Positions 1-5,386 of a stretch of 9,531 nucleotides of DNA are shown here, piece after piece (position 1 is the stretch's first letter; every line of letters starts with the position of its first letter). The notes below the pieces were generated by a model. That model made no database searches. It had not been told where the DNA came from and was given only the letters and a program-made list of their open reading frames with translations. Source of the DNA: Gammaproteobacteria bacterium (lineage in GTDB: Bacteria; Pseudomonadota; Gammaproteobacteria; Cardiobacteriales; Wohlfahrtiimonadaceae). The position numbers were made by a program, and so were the translations under genes. The stretch covers positions 1 through 9,531 of the forward strand of contig BHEQ01000062.1 in NCBI GenBank assembly GCA_003864535.1. Reading direction: 5' to 3'.

Positions 1-1
1 T

Positions 2-472
2 AATAATATTGCGAATGAATTAGCCTCAGTTTCAATTAAAACAACAAGCAGTGTATTTAATTTAGCTAATGGCACTATTCCTGATAATTTATCTGCTCAA
101 ATCAAGAAAAATGATTTTATTATCTTAGTAACTTATAATCTGACTTCAATTGAGAATAAAGCACAAAAAGTTATTGAATATGCTGAAAAAAGTAAAAAAC
201 CTCTCGTAGTTATTTCCTCAAGAAATCCTTATGACATCGCTTACCTAAAGGGAGTTAAAGCAAATATTGCTATTTATGGGATTACGGGTTTTGATATCAC
301 TAATAATAGCAATTTATTGGAAGCGAATATTAAAGCAGGCATAAGAAGCCTCTTTACATATGAAAATCAAAATGCAATTTTTAATAAGCCAAAAGGTAAA
401 TTGCCTGTTGAAATCAGAAGTTATGATAATAAAACAGTAATCTATCCATATGGGCATGGTTTAAGTTACTAA
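2..472 (+). CDS. Glycoside hydrolase family 3 protein, C-terminal fragment (NagZ/beta-N-acetylhexosaminidase-like)
   Basis: The reading frame is open from base 2 to the TAA at 470-472. It encodes the last 156 residues of a protein whose start lies outside the window. Two signatures place it in the GH3 C-terminal (alpha/beta sandwich) domain: RNPYDIAYL, the Rossmann-like segment seen in two-domain GH3 hexosaminidases of the YbbD/LpqI kind, and the closing block KGKLPVEI followed by YPYGHGLSY, the usual end of GH3 enzymes. The catalytic Asp nucleophile and the KHFPGHG-type motif belong to the N-terminal barrel and are not in view. Substrate (beta-GlcNAc from peptidoglycan or chitin, or beta-glucosides) therefore cannot be decided. 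A downstream repeat copy starts 3 bases after the stop. The next gene, a LacI-type regulator on the same strand, could control it. Family assignment is fairly sure; exact specificity is not. Confidence 0.8.
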   Translation, partial: NNIANELASVSIKTTSSVFNLANGTIPDNLSAQIKKNDFIILVTYNLTSIENKAQKVIEYAEKSKKPLVVISSRNPYDIAYLKGVKANIAIYGITGFDITNNSNLLEANIKAGIRSLFTYENQNAIFNKPKGKLPVEIRSYDNKTVIYPYGHGLSY

Positions 473-475
473 AAC

Positions 476-562
476 ATCTTTAGGGGCTTCTATAAATTAG
501 ATTTTTCAAGGCTTGCGGTATTATTAAAAGCGCAAAAAAAGTACACATAGATGTGCCCTTTA
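476..562. repeat. Intergenic repeat copy A (core-deleted)
   Basis: Positions 476-533 match the reverse complement of 5313-5370 at 56 of 58 bases; the only differences are GG versus AA at 517-518. The shared part includes GGGGCTTCTATAAATTAG and TTTTTCAAGGCTTGC. After GCGC at 530-533 this copy jumps straight to A-rich sequence and the opposite end, GTACACATAGATGTGCCC (541-558). It lacks the central 40-50 bases that carry the loop and one arm of the hairpin in the 5240-5372 copy. It looks like a deletion derivative. It lies between the GH3 stop and the regulator promoter. Confidence 0.75.
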
Positions 563-577
563 ACAAAAGCTTGATCT

Positions 578-596
578 TATGAGTGTTATACTCATA
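578..596 (+). promoter_or_regulatory. Extended -10 promoter embedded in a 7-bp inverted repeat (putative autoregulatory operator)
   Basis: TATGAGT (578-584) and ACTCATA (590-596) form a perfect inverted repeat with a 5-base spacer. Inside it lies TGTTATACT (584-592), an extended -10 with a TATACT hexamer. No good -35 sits 17 bases upstream, which is usual for extended -10 promoters. Binding of a dimeric regulator here would cover the -10, so repression of the downstream LacI-type gene by its own product is a natural inference. The site is not demonstrated. Confidence 0.45.
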
Positions 597-602
597 GATT
601 AA

Positions 603-634
603 GAAGGTGATTCTATATTATGGAAGCAGCCTAA
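603..634 (+). promoter_or_regulatory. Strong ribosome binding site with a four-codon leader frame (MEAA) upstream of the regulator
   Basis: AAGAAGGTGA (601-610) is the best Shine-Dalgarno sequence before the regulator, but it is spaced for the ATG at 620, not the gene's ATG at 665. The ATG at 620 reads Met-Glu-Ala-Ala and stops at TAA 632-634. It is in the same frame as the regulator, and further in-frame stops lie at 641-643 and 653-655. The regulator's own start has only a weak AGGG at 647-650. Either the short frame feeds ribosomes to the regulator by reinitiation, or it is the remnant of an older start. Confidence 0.35.
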
Positions 635-664
635 GCCATTTAAAATAGGGTATGAGCATATATT

Positions 665-1684
665 ATGGGAAAGACAGTTGCTGATATAGCACAAGAATTT
701 AATCTTTCAATCACAACAGTGCGGTTTATTATTGGTGGAAATGCACAGCGGTATCGGATTAGTGCGAAAACTGAGAAAAAAGTTAAAGATTATATTGAGA
801 AACATGGCTTAATCGTAAATCATGCTGCAAGAAGCTTAAAATTAAAAAAAACAGAAACTTTAGGGATTATTATTCCTAGATTATCTAATCCATTTTTTGC
901 ACGTTTAATTGAAACATTTGAAGCGCATTGCCGCAGTTTGGGCTATCAACTGATTTTCTCATGCTCGCAAAATAATGATAAAGAAGAAGCAAATTTAATA
1001 CGGATGATGCTCTCGCGCGGTGTTGATGGCTTATTTATCGCCTGCAATAGCAAAGAGTCACAACAATACGCGATCCAAAGCGTAAGCAAACCAATTGTTT
1101 TTATTGATCGTGATTTTGGGATTGGCAAGCTTAACAGCGTGATTACAGATAATTTTGGAGGAGGATATCAATTAGCGCAAGCAATCCTTAAAGATAACGA
1201 GCATGAATTGATTGTTTTTATCGGAGATGAGTCTTTGCCAACAATTGCCTCGCGTTTAGCAGGTATAGAAAAATACTGTTCTGAGCATTTAAAAAAGTCT
1301 TTTAAGGTGATCAAATTAAAAGGAAATAGCGCAGAATATGGTCAAAAAGGAATGCAAACTTATCTTAAAAAAAATTCCTTGCCGCGGTGCATGGTCACCT
1401 CCTCATTAAATATTTTAGAAGGTTGTTTATATGCTGCTAAAAATGCCAAGTTAGTATTTAATGAAAGAGCTATATTTGGTACATTTGATTATCATCCCAT
1501 GCTTGAATTTTTAAATAACGAACTCTGGGTAGTTGAACAAAATCGGCAAGAATTAGTACAAGTAGCCTTTGAGATGATGATGAATATGCTGCAATCAAAT
1601 CAAGATGAGGATATATCAAGCACATTACAAAATAATAAGACCTTCTCATCTAACCCATGTTTAATTAACTTAAATCATAAATAA
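665..1684 (+). CDS. LacI-family transcriptional regulator, Cra/FruR-ScrR-like
   Basis: The product is a 339-residue DNA-binding repressor or dual regulator with the usual LacI-family length. Residues 4-25 form the N-terminal helix-turn-helix (VADIAQEF, then SITTVRFIIGG). They are followed by NAQRYRIS, the extended turn also present in E. coli Cra (NGKAKQYRVS). A hinge helix follows (NHAARSLKLKKT, about 52-63), then the sugar-binding-protein-like effector domain, beginning TLGIIIPRLSNPFFARL and including FIDRDF (147-151) and FGTFDYHPMLEFL. The start at 665 is the first possible Met, because stops lie in frame at 632, 641 and 653. It converges on the FGGY kinase gene with a 47-base gap and follows a GH3 gene on the same strand, so it probably controls one or both. 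The effector, by analogy with relatives, would be a sugar phosphate or sugar; this is inference. Inverted copies of one repeat end lie on both sides of the gene. Confidence 0.85.
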   Translation: MGKTVADIAQEFNLSITTVRFIIGGNAQRYRISAKTEKKVKDYIEKHGLIVNHAARSLKLKKTETLGIIIPRLSNPFFARLIETFEAHCRSLGYQLIFSCSQNNDKEEANLIRMMLSRGVDGLFIACNSKESQQYAIQSVSKPIVFIDRDFGIGKLNSVITDNFGGGYQLAQAILKDNEHELIVFIGDESLPTIASRLAGIEKYCSEHLKKSFKVIKLKGNSAEYGQKGMQTYLKKNSLPRCMVTSSLNILEGCLYAAKNAKLVFNERAIFGTFDYHPMLEFLNNELWVVEQNRQELVQVAFEMMMNMLQSNQDEDISSTLQNNKTFSSNPCLINLNHK

Positions 1685-1730
1685 ATATAAGGGCACATCT
1701 ATGTGTGCTTTTACCGCTTTTTAATATGCC
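1681..1730. repeat. Intergenic repeat copy C (single-end remnant)
   Basis: GGGCACATCTATGTGTGC (1691-1708) is the same terminal motif as in copies A and B. Positions 1689-1712 match the reverse complement of 537-560 at 23 of 24 bases. The remaining part (CGCTTTTTAATA) resembles the core edge of other copies, but the opposite end with GAAAAATCTAATTTATA is missing. The kinase stop codon follows at once. Confidence 0.6.
1693..1712 (+). terminator. Putative small rho-independent terminator of the regulator gene
   Basis: GCACAT (1693-1698) pairs with GTGTGC (1703-1708), with a T-G pair closing the CTAT loop, and is followed by TTTT (1709-1712). It starts 8 bases after the regulator stop and lies between two convergent genes, where a terminator is expected. 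The stem is short, so efficiency is doubtful. The hairpin is contributed by the end of repeat copy C. Confidence 0.4.
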
Positions 1731-1731
1731 T

Positions 1732-3291
1732 TTATCCCATCATTTGCGCGGCATCATACATTTTTAAATAAATTTGATATTTGCGCTCATGAAATTCATG
1801 CGTATCAGGCTCATGCTTGATTGTTTTGCCAAAATGAACCATATTCTTCGCAGCATCTTCAAGATCAGGATAAATTCCAGCAGCAACTGCGGCAAGAAGA
1901 GCAGCTCCTAGTGGCATGACATCAATCTCATCAAGCAGATGAATATCGCAAGCGGTTGCATTGGCGTGTTCACGCAGCCACAGCGGATTATGCACGCCTC
2001 CGCCACACATAAAGAGCGTATCAATCGCGTAACCATTTGCGTTCATTGTATCCATAATATGGCGCGTGCTATAACTTAAAGCTTGCAATGTCGCAAGATA
2101 AAGCCGTGCTAACTGCTTGATACCTTTTTCTAGTGTTAAGCCCATCACCATTCCTGTAGCATTTGGATTGGCGCGTGGAGAGCGATTACCATGATGATCA
2201 CTTAATACATGTAAATTTTGAGTTGGGGCATCTTCCTCAAGCTCAAGCTGATACACGGCATCATTTAAACATGCGTAAATACTCCGCTGTGAGTTATCAG
2301 CTTGTTGCTTAAGCTCATGATATTGTGAATGTTGTTCTATCGTCCAATCGAGCAATGCCCCAGCGGCACTTTGTCCACCTTCATTTAACCAACGCTTGGG
2401 GAGCATTGATTCATAATATGGCCCCCAAACACCAGGAACAAAGCTTGGTTTAAGGGTCGTTGCCATATGACAAGTTGATGTCCCAGCGATAATCGCTAAA
2501 CTACCTTCAGCTTGGAGGGCGCTCATCGCAAGTCCGCCTGCGTGGGCATCAATAATTCCTGTCGCGATAATGGTTTTATCTGATAAGCCTAATTTTTGCG
2601 CAATCTCAGGCAATAAAGTCCCTGTTGCAGTACCTAGACTCAATACTTTTTTAGGAAATTTATCAAGCACATCATCCAAGCCAATTTGAGTTAGATAATC
2701 TTCACTAAAGGATTGTTCATGCGCAAGATAATTCCATTTGCACGTTAAAGTACAGACACTTGCGCTATCTTCACCTGTACATTTCCAAACCAGAAAATCA
2801 GCTAGATCAAAAAATCTGCTAACTTTTTTATATTGCTTATTTAAATTTTCTTTGACCCATAATATTTTGGGGATTTCCATCTCAATACTTACTTCACCAC
2901 CGATGTATTTTAAAACATCGTGCTTAGTTGCATTAATCCTTGCTGTTTGCTCATGGGCGCGATGATCCATCCACATGATAATATTTTGCTGATCATTTAA
3001 CGTTTGTGATAATGAAACAGGATTACCTATAGAATCTAGCGCAACAAGTGAGCAGGTTGCATCAAAACCAATCCCTCTGATCTGATCTTTTGGGATATTT
3101 GCAGATGTAATCACGCTTGTAATCACATCTAACGTATTTTCCCAAATATCGTTTGATGATTGCTCAACAAAATTAGCTTGGTCATGAAATTGTAAAATAG
3201 GTACACTTTTAGAAGCATATTTTTTACCATTTTGATCAAATAACGCAGCACGAACACTGCCAGAACCAACATCTACACCGATTACATACAT
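1732..3291 (-). CDS. FGGY-family pentulose kinase, probable D-ribulokinase
   Basis: This 519-residue cytoplasmic kinase phosphorylates a ketopentose with ATP, most likely D-ribulose to D-ribulose 5-phosphate, feeding the pentose phosphate pathway. Seen in the sequence: the N-terminal phosphate-binding motif GVDVGSGSVRAALFD (5-19), DFVEQSS-type segment NFVEQSSNDIW (40-50), GIGFDATCSL (73-82), MWMDHRAHE (106-114), the catalytic-Asp segment GIIDAHAGGL (Asp248), AGTSTCHM (269-276), GVWGPYYESM, WLNEGGQS and the C-terminal GGGVHNPLW adenosine-site motif. The GFDATCSLV and AGTSTCHM wording fits the TIGR01315/human FGGY/YDR109C-type ribulokinases better than AraB or xylulokinase. The start has a clear AAAGGA site 7 bases upstream. 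It is transcribed alone, with about 100 bases to coaBC upstream that carry a striking inverted repeat. Substrate could also be L-ribulose or ribitol-derived D-ribulose; the latter pathway's dehydrogenase is not in the window. Confidence 0.88.
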   Translation of the reverse strand: MYVIGVDVGSGSVRAALFDQNGKKYASKSVPILQFHDQANFVEQSSNDIWENTLDVITSVITSANIPKDQIRGIGFDATCSLVALDSIGNPVSLSQTLNDQQNIIMWMDHRAHEQTARINATKHDVLKYIGGEVSIEMEIPKILWVKENLNKQYKKVSRFFDLADFLVWKCTGEDSASVCTLTCKWNYLAHEQSFSEDYLTQIGLDDVLDKFPKKVLSLGTATGTLLPEIAQKLGLSDKTIIATGIIDAHAGGLAMSALQAEGSLAIIAGTSTCHMATTLKPSFVPGVWGPYYESMLPKRWLNEGGQSAAGALLDWTIEQHSQYHELKQQADNSQRSIYACLNDAVYQLELEEDAPTQNLHVLSDHHGNRSPRANPNATGMVMGLTLEKGIKQLARLYLATLQALSYSTRHIMDTMNANGYAIDTLFMCGGGVHNPLWLREHANATACDIHLLDEIDVMPLGAALLAAVAAGIYPDLEDAAKNMVHFGKTIKHEPDTHEFHERKYQIYLKMYDAAQMMG

Positions 3292-3305
3292 ACAATTTCC
3301 TTTTG

Positions 3306-3402
3306 TTAATTAAACCGTTAGTAACTGCTCAGCAGACGATTTAAAAATAAAACACATAGAAATCATAAGGATATTTCTGCTGAGTAGTTACACTTTAATT
3401 AA
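3306..3402. promoter_or_regulatory. Paired inverted 16-bp sites between coaBC and the kinase (putative double operator or long stem)
   Basis: GTAACTGCTCAGCAGA (3321-3336) and TCTGCTGAGTAGTTAC (3376-3391) are inverted copies with one difference, which would be a G-U pair in RNA. Each arm contains a near-palindrome: CTGCTCAGCAG (3325-3335, centre 3330) and CTGCTGAGTAG (3377-3387, centre 3382). The centres are 52 bp apart, about five helical turns. TTAATTAA flanks both sides (3306-3313 and 3395-3402); the right one includes the coaBC stop codon. No T-run follows in the minus direction, so it is not a standard terminator. Two operators for the neighbouring LacI-type regulator, allowing a DNA loop, is one reading; a tiny MITE with terminal inverted repeats is the other. 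Confidence 0.5.
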
Positions 3403-4621
3403 TAAGCTTAATAATTTCACTCAAAATTTGATCTGCGATTAACGCCTTATCTGCTTGTTTTAATTCAAGCATATTTATATCTTTATCTATATTTTTAGCT
3501 TGTTTATTTATTGATAAAATTGTAACTGCATTTGTATCTGATTCAAATACTTTTCCGTTTGAGACATCATTAATACAAATCATATCTAAATTTTTACGCT
3601 TTAATTTATCGCGTCCATAATCTAACATATTATCTGTTTCTGCGGCAAAGCCTATGCAAAATGGACGATTTTTACTCTTATTTGCAACATCATATAAAAT
3701 ATCTGGATTTTTAATAAGACGTAAATTCATCTCATTTTCATCTACTGTTTTTTTAATTTTTTGACTAGCAATCTTAGCGGCGCGATAATCAGCAACTGCT
3801 GCGGTTGCTATAAAAATGTTCGCAAAATCAGATTCTTTTAAAATAGCTGCGTGCATTTGACAAGCACTTTCAACTTTAATTAAGGTGATGCCAGCAGCCG
3901 CTTTAAGAGCTACAGGACCTGATATTAAAGTAACCTTTGCACCGCGCTTTAAAGCTGCATGTGCGAGCGCATAGCCCATTTTACCACTGGATTTATTGCT
4001 GATATAGCGGACAGGATCAATCGCCTCGCGCGTAGGCCCTGCGCTTATTAAGACATGCTTACCTTCCAGATCATTTATTTTTTCCTCAAAGAGTTTGGAG
4101 ACTAAAGCGCAAATATCCAAAGGCTCAAGCAAACGCCCATCACCAAGCTCTCCACAAGCTTGAATTCCATTTCCAGGTCCAAAAATGGCAATATCACGCG
4201 CACTTAAACTGGCAATATGTGTCTGGATAATTGGATTACGCCACATTTGGGCATTCATTGCAGGAGCTAGTGCAATTTTAGTATCATCAAAATTAGCAGC
4301 TAGACATACGGCTAATAATAAATTATCCGCTAAGCCTATACTTAATTTGCTAATAGTATTAGCTGATGCTGGTGCTATCAAAATTAAATCCGCCCAACGC
4401 GCAAGCTCGATATGCCCCATGCCAGCTTCATGAGCTGGATCTAATAGATCATAAGTAACTTGATGAGAACTTACTGCTTGAAAGCTTAATGGCGTTATAA
4501 AATTAAGTGCTGCAAGGCTCATAACAACGCGTACATCGTGATTTAAATCTTTTAAACGCCTAACTAGATCTAAGGCTTTATACGCTGCAATCGATCCTGT
4601 TACTCCTAAAACAATATTCAT
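3395..4621 (-). CDS. coaBC: Bifunctional phosphopantothenoylcysteine decarboxylase / phosphopantothenate-cysteine ligase
   Basis: The 408-residue enzyme carries out two successive steps of coenzyme A synthesis in the cytoplasm: CoaB joins 4'-phosphopantothenate to cysteine using CTP, and CoaC decarboxylates the product with FMN. CoaC domain, about 1-180: flavin-binding GVTGSIAAYKA, the catalytic His in MGHIELARWAD (His70), PAMNAQMW (Asn123) and the flexible flap ACGELGDGRL (Cys156). CoaB domain, about 187-408: ISAGPTREAIDPVRYISNKSSGKMG with Asn209, AAVADYR, the KIKK lysine near 288, NPDIL and GFAAET. All key residues are present and the length is close to the E. coli enzyme. The start overlaps the dipeptidase stop in an ATGA, with GGGTGG 8-9 bases upstream, so the two are co-transcribed and probably translationally coupled. 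The usual gammaproteobacterial neighbours (radC, dut) are not here. Confidence 0.95.
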   Translation of the reverse strand: MNIVLGVTGSIAAYKALDLVRRLKDLNHDVRVVMSLAALNFITPLSFQAVSSHQVTYDLLDPAHEAGMGHIELARWADLILIAPASANTISKLSIGLADNLLLAVCLAANFDDTKIALAPAMNAQMWRNPIIQTHIASLSARDIAIFGPGNGIQACGELGDGRLLEPLDICALVSKLFEEKINDLEGKHVLISAGPTREAIDPVRYISNKSSGKMGYALAHAALKRGAKVTLISGPVALKAAAGITLIKVESACQMHAAILKESDFANIFIATAAVADYRAAKIASQKIKKTVDENEMNLRLIKNPDILYDVANKSKNRPFCIGFAAETDNMLDYGRDKLKRKNLDMICINDVSNGKVFESDTNAVTILSINKQAKNIDKDINMLELKQADKALIADQILSEIIKLIN

Positions 4622-5208
4622 GATTTTTGTCCACCCATAAGATTAGATTGACCTAAAAGATGATCTTCAATTAATGGGTAGTTTTTAGCACCAAAAAGCT
4701 GGTAATGCCACCATTCATGAGAATACCAATCAAAACCTGCGGCAGTCATTATTCCTAAAAGTAATAAACGATTTTTTTGGGCTTGATTTGAAATATCTAA
4801 ATTACCATGCCAAGATTTTTCAGTAAACTCATCAAACTTAGTTCCCATATCTAAAGGCTCTTTGGTGATTGCATCAATCAAATTAAGATCAATCGCTGTG
4901 CCTCTTGAGTGAGCTGAGCCGTTTAAATATGGATTAGCGAGAAAATTAGGATCTGGGGTGTGATCCCATAAAATAAATTGCGCCGCAGGAGGACGATAAG
5001 CATCAAATACGATAAAAATCAAGCCTAAAGCTTGGGCTTGGAGTTTAGCAATATTAAATTTTTCTAATAAATCTTGATGGGCAAAGCAATGTTTGTTTTT
5101 ATAAACAGCCTTATTGGTGAAATTACGTGTATCTGCATAATATAAATCAATAACTATATTATCTTTTTCTTGAGTTAACTCAAGTAAGTTATGGTGGCTT
5201 TCTTTCAT
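4618..5208 (-). CDS. D-alanyl-D-alanine dipeptidase, peptidase family M15D (VanX/DdpX-like)
   Basis: This 196-residue zinc enzyme is predicted to split D-Ala-D-Ala. The family signatures are all visible: DAYRP with the substrate-binding Arg72, SAHSRGTAIDL holding zinc ligands His100 and Asp107, and HEWWHYQL holding the catalytic Glu165 and zinc ligand His168. The motif order and spacing fit VanX. There is no signal peptide or hydrophobic N-terminus, so it should be cytoplasmic, unlike the periplasmic PcgL. In VanX the activity gives vancomycin resistance together with VanA and VanH; neither is present here. In a Gram-negative the likely role is recovery of D-alanine from cell-wall dipeptide, as proposed for E. 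coli DdpX. It is the first gene of a two-gene operon with coaBC (4-base overlap). AGGT lies 10 bases before the ATG. A full copy of the intergenic repeat lies just upstream. Confidence 0.9.
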   Translation of the reverse strand: MKESHHNLLELTQEKDNIVIDLYYADTRNFTNKAVYKNKHCFAHQDLLEKFNIAKLQAQALGLIFIVFDAYRPPAAQFILWDHTPDPNFLANPYLNGSAHSRGTAIDLNLIDAITKEPLDMGTKFDEFTEKSWHGNLDISNQAQKNRLLLLGIMTAAGFDWYSHEWWHYQLFGAKNYPLIEDHLLGQSNLMGGQKS

Positions 5209-5239
5209 TGATGCTTTACCTAAAAGCTATTTTATCAAG

Positions 5240-5372
5240 TGTAGGGTACATCTATGTGTGCTTTTTTCACGATACGCAATATTATTAAAATGCTCATTTA
5301 CCTCAGTAAACTGCGCTTTTAATAATATTGCAAGCCTTGAAAAATCTAATTTATAGAAGCCCCTAAAGATTA
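5240..5372. repeat. Intergenic repeat copy B (full length, long hairpin core)
   Basis: One end is GGGTACATCTATGTGTGC (5244-5261) and the other holds GAAAAATCTAATTTATA and GAAGCCCC (up to about 5363). The core has a perfect 15-bp inverted repeat, GCAATATTATTAAAA (5276-5290) and TTTTAATAATATTGC (5317-5331). Inside it, TTTAC and GTAAA pair around CTCA, so the whole core can fold into one long stem with an internal loop. The two outer ends are weak inverted repeats of each other (TAGGG followed by WTCTAT). It sits after the M48 stop and before the dipeptidase start, both on the minus strand, so it may separate the two transcripts. Confidence 0.75.
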
Positions 5373-5386
5373 CAGTTTATTCCAAT

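Noticed and set aside
476..562. CRISPR array formed by the repeats
   Set aside because: The copies are kilobases apart, in both orientations, of different length and without regular spacers or cas genes.
620..634. MEAA mini-frame as a real peptide gene
   Set aside because: Four codons without Cys, His, or repeated amino acids give no sign of a classical attenuation peptide; kept only as a leader observation.
2738..2965. Open frame of 75 codons on the plus strand inside the kinase gene
   Set aside because: It is antisense to a well-conserved FGGY kinase region, has no convincing ribosome site and no recognisable protein motif.
3321..3391. Inverted repeat before the kinase as a rho-independent terminator of coaBC
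   Set aside because: The 39-base loop and absence of a T-run after the stem in the minus direction make this unlikely.
3306..3402. TTAATTAA on both sides as an 8-bp target-site duplication
   Set aside because: The copies are not adjacent to the 16-base arms (7 and 3 bases intervene), the word is palindromic, and one overlaps the coaBC stop in very AT-rich DNA, so chance is a sufficient explanation.
4618..5208. Vancomycin-resistance cluster
   Set aside because: Only the VanX-like dipeptidase is present; no VanA/VanB ligase, VanH dehydrogenase or two-component regulator lies in the window.
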